Shown here one piece after another: positions 48,631 through 59,006 of a DNA stretch of 64,000 nucleotides. The translations under genes were made by a program, and so were the position numbers. Positions within the stretch are counted from its first letter, which is position 1. The number at the start of each line of letters is the position of its first letter. Under the pieces are notes generated by a model. The model did no database searches and was not told the DNA's origin. It saw only the letters and a list, made by a program, of their open reading frames with translations. Origin of the DNA: Corynebacterium pacaense (GTDB lineage Bacteria > Actinomycetota > Actinomycetes > Mycobacteriales > Mycobacteriaceae); NCBI RefSeq assembly GCF_900169525.1, contig NZ_LT821239.1:310001-374000 (forward strand), in the 5' to 3' direction.

Positions 48631-48663
48631 AGTAGGATTGAGTCCTACTGGAAGTGAGGACTC
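48631..48663. promoter_or_regulatory. Operator candidates upstream of parD
   Basis: Two overlapping inverted repeats just before the parD ATG: AGTAGGA-TTGAG-TCCTACT (48631-48649) and GAGTCCT...AGGACTC (48640-48646 with 48657-48663). ParD-type antitoxins typically bind such palindromes to repress their operon. Confidence 0.6.
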
Positions 48664-48666
48664 ATC

Positions 48667-48951
48667 ATGCGGACCACGAAGCAACTCAGCATCACTCTCC
48701 CGAACAACATGGCCGAGGCGTTGAAGGAGCGCGTCGCCTCTGGCGCGTATGCGAGTGAGAGTGAGGTCGTCCGCGATGGCCTGCGCGCTCTGTTCGCTCG
48801 CGAGGACGCGGTAGAGACCTGGCTGCGCTCCGAGGTCGTCGCCTCCTTTGACGAGCTGAGAGCTGACCCCTCGCAGGCGATCAGCTCGGAGGACATGCTG
48901 GCGTATCTTGCCCGTGTGCATCGGGAGCGGCTGGCTGAAAGCGGATCGTGA
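48667..48951 (+). CDS. parD: ParD/CopG-family antitoxin
   Basis: Antitoxin of 94 aa. The N-terminal ribbon-helix-helix part (KQLSITLPNNMAEALKERVA, YASESEVVRDGLRALFARE) binds DNA; the C-terminal part (ISSEDMLAYLARVHRERLAE) would wrap the toxin. It overlaps the toxin start by 4 nt (GTGA). Palindromic operators lie just upstream. Its partner toxin gene carries a frameshift, so the pair may no longer be a working addiction module. Confidence 0.9.
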   Translation: MRTTKQLSITLPNNMAEALKERVASGAYASESEVVRDGLRALFAREDAVETWLRSEVVASFDELRADPSQAISSEDMLAYLARVHRERLAESGS

Positions 48952-49261
48952 CCCGCACTGTCGTCTACCCGCCCCGCGCCAGCGGGCAACTCACCGATCT
49001 GTATCTCTGGATAGCGGAGCAGTCCGGCTTCCCAGATCGGGCCGAGGGATATGTGACGGCGATCTTCGACTACTGCGACAGCCTTGCGATGCTCCCGCTG
49101 GTGGGTGTGGTGCGGGATGATCTGCGGCCAGGGTTGCGGACGATCGGATTTCGCCACCGCGTGGTCATCGCCTTCGCCGTGACCGAGGAGACGGTCGAGA
49201 TTCACGGGTCTTCTATGGCGGTCGCGACTACGAAACCCTCCTCCGCGACGACACCGACTGA
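48948..49261 (+). pseudogene. parE: ParE/RelE-superfamily toxin with a C-terminal frameshift
   Basis: Toxin of the ParE family. The start RTVVYPPRASGQLTDLYLWIAEQSG, RAEGYVTAIFDYCDSLAMLP, GVVRDDLRPGLRTIGFRHRVVIAFAV and VEIHG are normal. At 49206-49208 one base is missing: the family's last strand (VFYGGRDYETLLRDDTD, stop at 49259-49261) is encoded in the next frame. The actual frame instead runs on to 49508, adding about 100 unrelated residues. The final strand is usually needed for toxicity, so this is probably inactive; a sequencing error in the G-run is the alternative. Confidence 0.8.
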
Positions 49262-49516
49262 CACCGCTCACAAGCACAGCGCCGAGCCACCGCATTGCGG
49301 GCCGGAGCGTCGGCGCTCCGCCTTCCTTTGCGCGAACCCCTCCCGCATCTGCTCGGCACGGACCGCCAGTGCTTGCTCTTGCGCCGTACGTGCGGCGGCT
49401 GCTTCGGTGCGCTGCCTACCGGATACGGGCTGCTGCCTGCTCGGGCGGGAGCGCTTGGAATTCGGCAATCTCCGCCCGAGCACCCTGCGCGGTGCGCGCC
49501 CACTGTAGGGCCTCGC

Positions 49517-50226
49517 CTTCCGGCCTGGCGAGTTCGTAATCGAGCGGGATACGACGTATCTGCCCCGCTTTCCGGGTTGGTTACGGCCTCTGCTGCCTGC
49601 GCATTCCGTCTCCCGGCTCGATGGTGTGAGCTGGTGCAACACACTGTCCATCGCGCTATCGCTCACTCCTGCATACGACATCGATGATGCCCGTGTGCGC
49701 TGGGACGTGAGGGCTGACGGGTTCCGGCTTCCGACCGAAGCGGAGTGGGAATGGGCATGCCACGCAGGAACAAGCGGTCCGCACTACGCCCCACTCCCGG
49801 ATATCGCCTGGACTGACGACGACGCGGTGAGCGGTCCGCAGCTGACTGGACGCAAACAGCCCAATGCCTTTGGCTTATACGACATGCTCAGCAACGTCTG
49901 GGAGTGGTTCTGGGACTTTGCCGACCCCGCTAGCTGTACTGACCGGGGAGGTTGGTTAACCGGGTTACCGGTGGCTGGGCTGATAAACACTGGAGCGTTC
50001 GCGCTTTTATGCGGCGCGGGAGCATGGCCGGTGCGGGAGCATGGCCGGTGCGCGGTTGGACGACGTCGGCTTCCGACTCGCTCAAGGTTCAGCGGGAGAA
50101 ACTGCCGACGATGCCGGACGAGGGTGGTCGCAACAGGCAGACGAGAAGCGGTCGAGAGTGGGCGGCCCCATACCGGTCGGCTGGACACCGCTTCGCATCG
50201 ACCCCGACTCTGAGGCGGACCATTAA
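49517..50226 (+). pseudogene. Broken FGE/SUMF1-like (sulfatase-modifying factor family) gene
   Basis: Remnant of a formylglycine-generating-enzyme-like domain. VSWCNTLSIALSLTPAYD, DGFRLPTEAEWEWACHAGTS, NAFGLYDMLSNVWEWFWDFA and GGWADKHWSVRA are clear family motifs. The expected RVFRGG join near 49930-49975 is disrupted. A 17-bp tandem duplication near 50022-50055 (AGCATGGCCGGTGCGGG twice) shifts the frame before RLDDVGFRLAQG. The 5' end lacks an N-terminal domain. Decay plus position inside the tRNA-bounded segment marks it as an old transferred fragment. Confidence 0.75.
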
Positions 50227-50641
50227 TCGCCAATCAAACCGGGTGCGTACGGCGTTTCATGTGCTAAGTCATGTGCTACCGACCGCGCAGGTGCGAGTAT
50301 CGCCGTGGAGTCATCCACAGGCTGGCCTCTCTGCAACCGCGGAATCATGCGGCAGAACGCCGATTCGCGATCCTATGCGCGTGGAGGAACCAGTCAGTTC
50401 ACATCCCCCCGGGCACCAATTCTGAAATAGTCGTGGGTAGCAAATCGATACTAGTACTAGCCTCGGCTTTTTTATCGCGGGGGCTGAATTATCGTGCCAC
50501 ATGCCGGGGGAGGTGGGTGCAATGATCGATTGGTCTCCTATTTTCGTGACAGGTTTCGCTTTTCCCGATCGGGGCGCGTGGGTGAGATGGCACAAATGTA
50601 CCGCCCTACCTCGGTGATCAGAGCCGAGATTGAGGAAGTGT
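50227..50641. other. Intergenic DNA holding the right boundary of the tRNA-Leu island
   Basis: CCCCCCGGGCACCA at 50405-50418 repeats the 3' end of tRNA-Leu, as expected for an attachment site left by integration. The rest shows no convincing gene; it separates the island from the hsdR 3' end. Confidence 0.55.
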
Positions 50642-53600
50642 TCACCCCACCTCCACTACAGAGTTGATCCTCTCCAACCTGCTCTTGAGGTCAATCACGA
50701 CGGCGGCGTTGTTATGGAAGACCTCAGTGACCCTGCCATAGCGGGAGAATGAATCATTGAAGGCCTCCTGCAAAGAGACCCCTCCGTTGCGCGCGAGAAC
50801 CTTGACCAGGTGGCGAATGTAGCCGATTTGGTTGGCGGTGAGTGTGGAGCCTTCAAGGAGGTCCGCGAATTCGGAGCGCATCGCATCTTCATCCAGTCCG
50901 ACAAGGCGACGGATGAAGGCGGGGATCGTGTCGCCGCCGAGGCTGAGACGCACTTCATCAACTCCTTCGAGGCCTACCTGCGCGATCATGGTTTCGAGGG
51001 CTTCGACATCGACATTCGTGAGGGGTCGGGCGGTGCGTAGTTTCTGCATGGCCAGGGAATCATGGTGAAGGGCCAATGCGGTGCGCAGCTGCTCTTCGAC
51101 GCGGCTGAGATTGATTCCGACGGCGGCGTGTGCGGTGGGGAGGTCAATTTCGGCGATTTCGCTGAACTCGTCCTCGACGTCGAGAACAACCACCTGGCGT
51201 TTGTTGCGCGGGATGAAATCGACGAGGTCGCGGATACTACGGCGAACTTTTTCCAGGTCATTGAGGGTGACGCCGTCCCACCATGCGGGGTCCAAAAGCG
51301 CCTCGAAGGTCGATGCTGCAGCGGCGACGTCGGGAAGCGTATCGACGACCTGCAGTAGCTCATCGGCGATCTGCTCGACGCGCCGGCGGTGCTGCTCCCA
51401 GGAGCCATCGGGGCTCAAAAGTCCTAATTGGAGCTGGAGGATGAGGAGATCGAAACGCTTGGCTGATTCTTGCTCCTTGATCGTGCCCAGGGGGAGGTGT
51501 GCAATGTGGTCGGTGAGTGCCTCGGCATCATTGTCGGAGAGGTGAGCCCAGGCTTCGGCGCGCTGGAATTGTTCGAGGACGGGACGGTCGATGGGGCGAA
51601 CCTGTATATGGAAGGGTGAGATTTGGCTGACCAGCTCATGCAGGTTCGTCGAGAGGGTTTCGCGAAGCTCCTCATCGCCGTCTTCTGCTTGATCGAGCTG
51701 TGCGATAAGGGCAACGCGGCTGGTGAAGAGCTTTTCTGAGAGGGAAAGTTGGCGTCCGGCTCCCGCGTCTTCGGGTTGTCCGTCGAGGAAGACGCGCGCA
51801 TTTCCGCAGAAATCAAGGACATGAAAATCCTTCTTGTGTAGCCCCTGGCCGAGAAGGTTTTTGCACAGGCGGGTACCGCGTCCCATCATCTGCCAGAATT
51901 TTGTGGCGGAATAGACGGGTTTGAAGAAGACAAGGTTGACCACTTCGGGGACGTCGACACCGGTGTCGAGCATATCGACGCTGATGGCTATGTTGAGTCC
52001 GCTGGTGGGGTTCTTGAATAGTCTGAGCGCCTCATCGGCATAGCGCGTGGAGTGGGTGATCACTGAGGCGGCTTTGCCGGAGTAGAGGGGGAAATGCTGG
52101 TCAAACTCCTCTTTGATCAGCGCGGCATGCTTTTGGGTGCGGGCGAAGATGATGGTCTTGCCCAGGAGGTCCCCGCCCTCCACTTTGGTCCCCTTTTCGA
52201 TGAGGGTATTCAAGACCTTGCGGATGGTGTCGCGGTTGTAGAGGCGGGAGTTGATTTCCGCGGGGGAGACTCCGTCTGGTGGGTCGAGGGGGTTGCCGTC
52301 TTCGTCGGAGCCCCAGTCGAGATCGTCCCAGGTCTGCTGGTCATCGGGGTCGAGGTCCTCGTAGCGCATTCCGCTGCGCAGGAAGAGGGAGTCCTGTTCG
52401 AAGATGCGGTAGGGCACGAGGAATTTGTCCTCGGTGGCCTGTTGGAGGGTGTAAGAGCCGGTGGGTTCGCGGCCGTCGATGTCGAAAAGCTGGTAGGTGT
52501 TGCGGTGGACGTCGTCTTTCGGGGTAGCGGTGAGGCCGAGGACGTAGGCGTCGAAGTAGTCGAGGATGCGCTTGAAGCGGTGGTAGATCGAGCGGTGGGC
52601 TTCGTCGATGATGATGAGGTCAACGTCGAAAGGCCGGAACTTTGCCGGATGCACTCCGTCGTCGTTGATCAGGCTCATCATGGTCTGATACGTGGACACG
52701 TAGACCTCGCCGACACCGTCGGGATCTTTGAGTAGGTTGACCGGCGCTGATTCGGGGTAGTGGACGGTGAAGTTGTCGTGCGCTTGATCGACGAGCGCGG
52801 TGCGGTCCGCGAGGAAGAGCACACGGCCCACCCACCGCGATTCGCGCAGGAGCTTGGCGGTGGCGATGGCCACACGGGTCTTTCCGGTGCCGGTGGCCAT
52901 GACGAGCAGTGCACGGCGCTTGAGCTGTGTCTCGAAGGCTTCGGTGACCCTGCGGATCATTTCTTGCTGGTAATCACGTCCGGCTATCGACGGATCGACG
53001 GTGGCGGTAGCCAGCGGCACCCTGGTGGATCGGCGGTTGATCATTGCCCGCAGGTTCTCTGCGGTGGGATAGCCTTCTACCTGGCGTGGAGGGTATCCGC
53101 GTCCGGTTCCGGGGAGATTAGCGGCGTCATCGGTGAGTTCGATGAGGTAGCCGTTGGTGCAGAAGATGATCGGGCGTTGGCCGCATGCAGCCTCGATGGC
53201 GTCCGCGTAGAGCCGGGCTTGGACGGCACCGTCGCTGAGGTTCGCACTGGATTTCTTGGCTTCGACGACGGCTAATGGCTTTCCATCATCGTCCCACAGC
53301 ACATAGTCCACGTAGCCGGTACCGCTGCGGGTGCTTGCGGAAATGGGCATGCCCTGGACTCGGTATTCAGCCGTGACATTGCGGCCGAGGTGGAAACTTG
53401 CGGCGGCGAGCATCGGGTCGATGAGATCGCGCCGGGTGTCCGCTTCACTGATAGTCGGAGGCAGCGCCGGTTTGGTACCAGCGCCGGTACGGGCGGCTAG
53501 TTCGTCGCGGAGTTGAGTGCGGAGGCGGTCGATTTCAGCGTCGCGCTCCGCGCTGATGCGTCGAAGTTCCTCCTGCGCTGCGAGCAGTTCGGCCTCGGTG

Positions 53601-54172
53601 GCGGCCTTTTCCTCTTCGGCCTGTGCGTTGCGGGCGGCGAAGGCGGCGCGTTCCTTGGCGTGCTTCTCGGCTTGGTCGAGGTGTTGCTGTTCGACGTCGC
53701 TGAGCAGCAGTGCGGTCTTGTTTAGCTCTGCATCCTTGGCTTCAAGGTCGGCGGCGAGCTTTTTCACCTGCACTCGGGTGATGGGCGTTGATGTGGGCGT
53801 GGCCCAGCTGAGGACGTCGAAAAGCTGCATGAGCACCCGCACCGACACCTGCCGCGAAATCGGTTCGGTGCCATGGACGGCGGCGTTGCCGCGCAGCCGG
53901 ATGAAGTGCATTTTGTCCAGTTGCATTGTCGTTGCGATGGCCGTGAAGCGGCGGTCCTGGAGGAGGGCGAACAGGCTGGTGTCGCTTGCCTCATCGAGGT
54001 TGCGGAACTCGCAGATGTGGCGGACAACCCGTTCGAGGACGCGCCGGGAGAAGAAGCAGGACGCCACCGGGTTCGACAGCGCATTGCGCTCGGCCTCGCG
54101 GCAATCGTAGAGCAGTGCCGGCCATACCCGGCCCACGAACGCGAAGTTGGTCTGCGGTGTCGCTGTGGTCAT
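50642..54172 (-). CDS. hsdR: Type I restriction enzyme subunit R (HsdR)
   Basis: Restriction and translocation subunit, 1176 aa. An N-terminal DUF4145-like region and a coiled coil (about 150-215) precede the PD-(D/E)XK nuclease part ([21 protein letters not shown], about residues 283-303). The SF2 translocase has Walker [31 protein letters not shown] and a [10 protein letters not shown] motif VI. The C-terminal EcoEI-type domain binds the methylase. It is downstream of hsdS with a 157-bp gap. Confidence 0.93.
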   Translation of the reverse strand: MTTATPQTNFAFVGRVWPALLYDCREAERNALSNPVASCFFSRRVLERVVRHICEFRNLDEASDTSLFALLQDRRFTAIATTMQLDKMHFIRLRGNAAVHGTEPISRQVSVRVLMQLFDVLSWATPTSTPITRVQVKKLAADLEAKDAELNKTALLLSDVEQQHLDQAEKHAKERAAFAARNAQAEEEKAATEAELLAAQEELRRISAERDAEIDRLRTQLRDELAARTGAGTKPALPPTISEADTRRDLIDPMLAAASFHLGRNVTAEYRVQGMPISASTRSGTGYVDYVLWDDDGKPLAVVEAKKSSANLSDGAVQARLYADAIEAACGQRPIIFCTNGYLIELTDDAANLPGTGRGYPPRQVEGYPTAENLRAMINRRSTRVPLATATVDPSIAGRDYQQEMIRRVTEAFETQLKRRALLVMATGTGKTRVAIATAKLLRESRWVGRVLFLADRTALVDQAHDNFTVHYPESAPVNLLKDPDGVGEVYVSTYQTMMSLINDDGVHPAKFRPFDVDLIIIDEAHRSIYHRFKRILDYFDAYVLGLTATPKDDVHRNTYQLFDIDGREPTGSYTLQQATEDKFLVPYRIFEQDSLFLRSGMRYEDLDPDDQQTWDDLDWGSDEDGNPLDPPDGVSPAEINSRLYNRDTIRKVLNTLIEKGTKVEGGDLLGKTIIFARTQKHAALIKEEFDQHFPLYSGKAASVITHSTRYADEALRLFKNPTSGLNIAISVDMLDTGVDVPEVVNLVFFKPVYSATKFWQMMGRGTRLCKNLLGQGLHKKDFHVLDFCGNARVFLDGQPEDAGAGRQLSLSEKLFTSRVALIAQLDQAEDGDEELRETLSTNLHELVSQISPFHIQVRPIDRPVLEQFQRAEAWAHLSDNDAEALTDHIAHLPLGTIKEQESAKRFDLLILQLQLGLLSPDGSWEQHRRRVEQIADELLQVVDTLPDVAAAASTFEALLDPAWWDGVTLNDLEKVRRSIRDLVDFIPRNKRQVVVLDVEDEFSEIAEIDLPTAHAAVGINLSRVEEQLRTALALHHDSLAMQKLRTARPLTNVDVEALETMIAQVGLEGVDEVRLSLGGDTIPAFIRRLVGLDEDAMRSEFADLLEGSTLTANQIGYIRHLVKVLARNGGVSLQEAFNDSFSRYGRVTEVFHNNAAVVIDLKSRLERINSVVEVG

Positions 54173-54329
54173 GGGTGCTCCGGTGCTGGTGGCGAGGGTA
54201 TCTGAGTTGATTGTAGCGGGGTTGCTCGGAGGCGTTTGAGTGATCGCTGCTTATCGACGCCCCTGGCACGCCGAGTTACAGCTTTCAGGATGTATTCGAG
54301 AGAACTGGGATCGCTAGCGGGCAATTGGC

Positions 54330-55523
54330 TCACGCAACCGAAGCTGGAGACGAACTTAAGAATCCCGAAAGAGATCCTTGAAACGCACGTGCCTTTAGCG
54401 ATGTTGAAAGCTCAAGACAAAGGGCTTGTTTCTTGGATAATTCCTGCCTCAGGACTTCTATTGATCTTAGTGAGTTGACCCACTCTAACTGCCTAGACAT
54501 TTCGGGAGCTGGCAAGGGAAGTTTCTTGATGATCCCCATGTTCAGCCCAGCCATCACTGCTCCTTTGGTCTGTTGCATGAGGCTCTGGCGAACCGAAGGA
54601 TGCCAGAGGAAGGAAGCTCGAAGGAACTCGGGAAGAATGCGGCAATGATCTGTTGTAATGGCACAAATATGCTTGGTATTGATCGTTGTCGGGATGTTGT
54701 CAGGGACGATCGCGCAACGTCCGGTGGTACCCATTATTGAAACTAGGACGTCTCCAGGAGTCACCTTGTATCGCCTGAGTTCGTCGTATTTCTCAGGAGT
54801 TATGAATCGTTGTTTAACCCACTGGAATCTATTGGCAACGACATTGTCTAAGCCCAGCACGGCGATCCCCTCCGAGACGAATTCATCGTGCCTAAGCTGA
54901 CTTCCAAACGGACCAGTGCGAATCGAGCCCTTGCCTTGAGCAGCAACTTCCTGAGTCGTTGTTGTAGTCGGGTCGTTACCGAAAGACTTCAAGTACGAAA
55001 ATTTCTCAAGCTCATCGAGCCTAGATATTTCCTGGTCGAGACTACTTGAAATTCGATGGTTGAGATCTAAGATCTCCGCGATCCGCCGCTGCTCGGCGAG
55101 TGGGGGGAGTGCGGGGATACTAAGGTTTAAGAAGTTCTGTACTGAACTTCTCCGCCTTCGTGGTACAGAGCCAAACGCAATGGAGTCGTACTTGGCGATC
55201 ATTTGGGGGCTCAGCAAGAAATGCTGTGCGAAAGCGGGATCTAGCCCTGATTTAACTCTAAAAGTTGGATAAAGCGGAGAAATCACACCTTCAATGAACT
55301 CGCAGTTTCTTGCAATTGCTCCAGCCCAAAGAAGATAGGGATTAAAGGCAAACTCGTCTTGATGGATGAGTTTATATTTGCTTGTGTCTTCTGTAGCCAA
55401 CCGCTTATTGAAACGGTCAGATTGTCTAACAAATCCATTCCTTTCAGTCAGTGTGAGTACTTCCGGTGAGGACCCCAGCCTTGGGTTTTCTTTGAACTCT
55501 ACGAGTATGTCTTTAACCTTCAT
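54330..55523 (-). CDS. hsdS: Type I restriction-modification specificity subunit S (HsdS)
   Basis: Specificity subunit of 397 aa with two target-recognition domains. The first ends in FLNLSIPALPPLAEQRRIAEILD plus a helical spacer; the second contains GSIRTGPFGSQLRHDEF, GDVLVSIMGTTGRCAIVP and ends with KKLPLPAPEMSRQLEWVNSL and a second helix. Each half recognises one part of a bipartite DNA site. Base composition is lower in GC than the flanking hsdM and hsdR, usual for horizontally shuffled hsdS. Its ATG overlaps the hsdM stop. Confidence 0.9.
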   Translation of the reverse strand: MKVKDILVEFKENPRLGSSPEVLTLTERNGFVRQSDRFNKRLATEDTSKYKLIHQDEFAFNPYLLWAGAIARNCEFIEGVISPLYPTFRVKSGLDPAFAQHFLLSPQMIAKYDSIAFGSVPRRRRSSVQNFLNLSIPALPPLAEQRRIAEILDLNHRISSSLDQEISRLDELEKFSYLKSFGNDPTTTTTQEVAAQGKGSIRTGPFGSQLRHDEFVSEGIAVLGLDNVVANRFQWVKQRFITPEKYDELRRYKVTPGDVLVSIMGTTGRCAIVPDNIPTTINTKHICAITTDHCRILPEFLRASFLWHPSVRQSLMQQTKGAVMAGLNMGIIKKLPLPAPEMSRQLEWVNSLRSIEVLRQELSKKQALCLELSTSLKARAFQGSLSGFLSSSPASVA

Positions 55524-57079
55524 TTCAACATATCCTCCAACGCGCTCAACCCTTCAGCGATCTCGCGGTCGAGTGCTTTGATCTCGGCGAGGATGTCGAG
55601 GGGGTCGCGGGTTTCCTCGACGTCGAGAATGATCTCTTTGTAGCGGTTCATCGAGAAGTCGTAGTCGGCGGCCCTGATCTCCTCGGCAGGTACGGTGAAG
55701 GACTGCTCGGTGCGGGCTCGGGCGCGTTCGCTGGTGGTGCGCTGGTTCCAACGGGCGAGGACATCGGGAAGGTTGTTGGCCTTGTGCTGTTCCTCGGTAA
55801 GAGTGGCCGGATCGGGGTGATCGTCAGGATCTTCTGGATTTTTGTCTTGGACGGTGGGGGTGGGGCCGAGGAGGTGGGTGCCAAGAAGCGGAGTGCGCTT
55901 GTCATCGAGGGAGAAGCCGTCGGCGGTGATTTCGTAGAACCACACATCATCGGTGGCTCCGCGGTCGGTGCGGGTGAAGCAGAGGATGGCAGTGGATACG
56001 CCGGAGTACGGCTTGAAGGTGCCGGAGGGAAGTTTGATCACGGCGTCGAGGCGTTGATCATCAAGCAGGTGCTTTCGCAGCTGCTTATGGGCCTTGGTGG
56101 AACCGAAAAGCACACCCTCTGGGACGATAACCGCAGGTCGACCACCGGGTTTGAGCAGGGTGAGGAAACGGGTGAGGAACAGCAGTTCCGTCTTCTTGGA
56201 AGTGATCAGACCAGCGAGGCTGGGATCGAGATTGGTCTCATCGATGCTGCCTGCGAACGGTGGATTGGCTAGCACCAGATCGAATGCTTCGCGGTCCTCG
56301 TCGGGGATTTGCTGGAGGGAATCGCGGTAGCTGATATTCGGGTTCTCGAATCCGTGCATGAACATGTTCATGGCCGCGATGCGGACCATGGTGGAGTCAA
56401 AGTCGAATCCGGTGAGGCCGGAAGCTTCGTAGAGTGCGCGGAGGCGGGCGTCGTAAAGCTCGTCCTCGTGCCGTGTGCGGGTCCATTCCGCCGCAGCCAC
56501 GAGGAACCCGGCGGTACCTGCCGCCGGATCGATGACGCGCTGGGTGGGGGAGGGGCGCATCAGTTCGACCATGAGATCGATGATGTGGCTGGGTGTTCGG
56601 AATTGTCCGTTCGTGCCCGACGTGGCGATTTTGGAGAGCATGTACTCGTAGAGATCGCCGGTGATGTCCTTGTTGGCGAAGGACAGATCGTTGACCTGAC
56701 GCATCACGCTAATCAGGGTCGCGGGGCTTTCTACGCCGAAGTTGGCATTGCTCATGTGCTGACCGAAACCCGTGCCGCCGAGCGTTCGGAGGAAGGGGAA
56801 GACCTCGGAGACGATCAGCTCGCGGCGCTGCGTTCCATCGGAAACTTCCATAAGGTTGCGCCAGCGAAGGCGCTGGTGATCGGTGTCGAAGATATCGGCG
56901 GTGGAGGGTTCGACGCCGATGGAGCGCTGGAAATCATTGTTGGCCTGGCGGTCATCGAGCTGCTTCATAAACAGCAGATAGGTGAACTGCTCAATCACCG
57001 TGATCGGGTTTGATATTCCGCCCGACCAGAAGGTATCCCAGATTTTGTCCACCTGGGACTTTAATGCGCCTGTGATCAT
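55520..57079 (-). CDS. hsdM: Type I restriction-modification methyltransferase subunit M (HsdM)
   Basis: Adenine N6-methyltransferase of 519 aa. The helical N-terminal domain (KSQVDKIWDTFWSGGISNPI, QFTYLLFMKQLDD) precedes the SAM-binding motif RVIDPAAGTAGFLVAAAEW and the catalytic NPPF in DLVLANPPFAGS. The start at 57079 (MITGALKSQVDKIWD) is the family N-terminus; the frame upstream adds 29 unlikely residues. It is the first gene of the minus-strand hsdM-S-R operon and divergent from an AlbA_2-type gene. Confidence 0.92.
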   Translation of the reverse strand: MITGALKSQVDKIWDTFWSGGISNPITVIEQFTYLLFMKQLDDRQANNDFQRSIGVEPSTADIFDTDHQRLRWRNLMEVSDGTQRRELIVSEVFPFLRTLGGTGFGQHMSNANFGVESPATLISVMRQVNDLSFANKDITGDLYEYMLSKIATSGTNGQFRTPSHIIDLMVELMRPSPTQRVIDPAAGTAGFLVAAAEWTRTRHEDELYDARLRALYEASGLTGFDFDSTMVRIAAMNMFMHGFENPNISYRDSLQQIPDEDREAFDLVLANPPFAGSIDETNLDPSLAGLITSKKTELLFLTRFLTLLKPGGRPAVIVPEGVLFGSTKAHKQLRKHLLDDQRLDAVIKLPSGTFKPYSGVSTAILCFTRTDRGATDDVWFYEITADGFSLDDKRTPLLGTHLLGPTPTVQDKNPEDPDDHPDPATLTEEQHKANNLPDVLARWNQRTTSERARARTEQSFTVPAEEIRAADYDFSMNRYKEIILDVEETRDPLDILAEIKALDREIAEGLSALEDMLK

Positions 57080-57178
57080 GGAGTACAGGGTAACGGTTGA
57101 GGTGGACGCCGATTCTATGGGGCGCGCGGGAGTGTTCGAAAAGGCGCAATTGGGGGGTGTAAACATGGCGAAATAGTG

Positions 57179-57244
57179 AAAGTTGGAAAGTGCGAAAGTG
57201 TGAAATTGGGACTCAAAGTTGGAAACAAATAGTCAAAGTTGGAA
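57179..57244. repeat. Three AAAGTTGGAA direct repeats in the hsdM / AlbA_2 divergent promoter
   Basis: AAAGTTGGAA occurs at 57179-57188, 57215-57224 and 57235-57244, with a looser copy (GAAATTGGGA) near 57202. They fill the 186-bp gap between the divergent hsdM and AlbA_2 starts and look like iteron-type protein-binding sites. Confidence 0.7.
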
Positions 57245-57265
57245 TGAAGAATGTAAATTGTAACC

Positions 57266-58999
57266 ATGACCTGGAATGCGAAGTCTCTAGCCCGGATTCT
57301 CCGTGACCTTCGGAGGTTCGGAAGCGATAACACCGCGATTGAATGCAAACGCGCAGGTAATGGGGCTAAAGACGATACTTTTGAGACTATTGCGGCATTC
57401 GCGAATATGCCAGAGGGTGGCACTCTTCTTTTGGGAATTGAGGAGAACGCGAATTTTCGAGTTTCCGGTGTCAGTGATGCTCATAATGTGGAAAGTCGTA
57501 TTGCCAATACGACGCGGCAGGCTATCGTGCCGGCTCCTCTTCTCACTTTTGTGCATATTGAGATCGAGGGGAAGACCGTTCTGGTCATTGACGTCACGGC
57601 CCTGTCTCCTGAGTTTAAACCTGCGCGGTTTAAGAATAAGGCGTATCTTCGCCAGTCCGACGGAGACTACGTCATGAACGAAAATGACCTTCGAATGATC
57701 GAAATCGCGGCACTGCATGCCCACGACCATGTGCACTACGACATGGAGATTCAGGCTGGTACCAGCGCAGCAGAACTGGATTCGACTCTGCTGAAGCAGT
57801 ATCTGAACAGTGCCCGCCGCAAGAACGACCGCGTCGCCAAAATTGCTGATGACGGCCAGCTTCTCCAGATCACTGGTGTGACGGACAGTAATGGGCAGCT
57901 CCGCATGTGCGGGCTTTACACCATGGGATATCTGCCGGAGGAAAAATTCCCTTCACTCGCGGCAACGGCTGCGGTGAGGGTTCCCCACAATGATCTCGGG
58001 GTGCGCACCAGGAATCTGAGGGACTTCGGAGGCCCGGTTCCTCTCCTGTTGGAGGAGACAATGGATTGGGTTCGGGACAATATATCTGAGGAACGTGCGT
58101 ACAGCGCGGACGGGCATATGGAATCCCGCCCTGAATTCCCGATGTCGGCGGTACGCGAGATATTGGCCAACGCATTCGTGCACCGAGATTTGGGCCCAAA
58201 CACTGTCGATGCAGGTAAGCGAGTGGAAATCCGAGTACTTCATGATCGGCTCATCATCAAGAGTCCGGGTGGATTGAAAGGATTATCCATTGCCCAGCTG
58301 GAGTCATCTGACCTGGCCAAAGTGGCTGTAAACCAGCGGGTTTATGAGATCGCAAAGCGACTTGAAACATCGGACGGTCGCCCCATTATTGAGGGTGAGG
58401 GCGGTGGCATCCAGGAGGTTTATCACGCGATGCGCATGGCTGGAAAGCCGGATCCGCTGTTCTTTGATAATGGTGTGGCGTTCACTGTGAATCTCCTTCG
58501 CGCGAACCGATACGATGGGGAAGAACAGGAGTGGCTGCGTACGATTCCCGGTCCACTGTCATGGATTAAGAAGGAAATCCTCGTGGGGCTGTTTCGAGGC
58601 GAAACCTGGGCGAGATCCAAGGCGGTGAAGGAGTTCATCCGCGTTGCACCTCAGGATGTATTTCGAGACATTGAAGAAATGATCCGGGCGGGGCTTGTTG
58701 ATGAAACTGACGGAGAATTGCGGTTAGTCTCCGATCGCGAACCACCGCGGGAAACTGAGCCGACAGTGGAAGCACTCACGATGGCGGATGTCCGTGCGCT
58801 GGGTCCGAACACGGAGGCTGTTTATCGGTCGATCACGGCGGGAAATGACACTGTTCTACGTATGACAAACAACACCGAACTCTCCGAGGGGCAGGTGCGT
58901 TACGCACTCGGACAGCTTATCGACGCCAACCTTGTATCCATGATGGGAGGACGAGGGAGGCGCGGCACCCGGTACGAAGTGAATGGTGAAGGCATCTGA
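57266..58999 (+). CDS. AlbA_2 (Schlafen-type) domain protein with GHKL ATPase-like region
   Basis: Cytoplasmic protein of 577 aa. An AlbA_2/Schlafen-like domain spans about 15-135 (DNTAIECKRAGNGAKDDTFE, TIAAFANMPEGGTLLLGIEE, FKNKAYLRQSDGDYVM). A HATPase_c_4-type region lies at about 280-400 (VREILANAFVHRDLG, EGEGGGIQEVYHAMR). The C-terminus has winged-helix features (LSEGQVRYALGQLIDANLVSMMG). Such proteins are often called transcriptional regulators, and many sit beside restriction-modification or phage-defence genes. The divergent position and shared repeats suggest it may regulate hsdMSR or act in defence with it. Confidence 0.85.
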   Translation: MTWNAKSLARILRDLRRFGSDNTAIECKRAGNGAKDDTFETIAAFANMPEGGTLLLGIEENANFRVSGVSDAHNVESRIANTTRQAIVPAPLLTFVHIEIEGKTVLVIDVTALSPEFKPARFKNKAYLRQSDGDYVMNENDLRMIEIAALHAHDHVHYDMEIQAGTSAAELDSTLLKQYLNSARRKNDRVAKIADDGQLLQITGVTDSNGQLRMCGLYTMGYLPEEKFPSLAATAAVRVPHNDLGVRTRNLRDFGGPVPLLLEETMDWVRDNISEERAYSADGHMESRPEFPMSAVREILANAFVHRDLGPNTVDAGKRVEIRVLHDRLIIKSPGGLKGLSIAQLESSDLAKVAVNQRVYEIAKRLETSDGRPIIEGEGGGIQEVYHAMRMAGKPDPLFFDNGVAFTVNLLRANRYDGEEQEWLRTIPGPLSWIKKEILVGLFRGETWARSKAVKEFIRVAPQDVFRDIEEMIRAGLVDETDGELRLVSDREPPRETEPTVEALTMADVRALGPNTEAVYRSITAGNDTVLRMTNNTELSEGQVRYALGQLIDANLVSMMGGRGRRGTRYEVNGEGI

Positions 59000-59006
59000 G
59001 CTGTCC

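Noticed and set aside
50022..50055. A short functional tandem repeat in the FGE-like gene
   Set aside because: The 17-bp duplication shifts the frame in an already broken gene, so it is read as decay.
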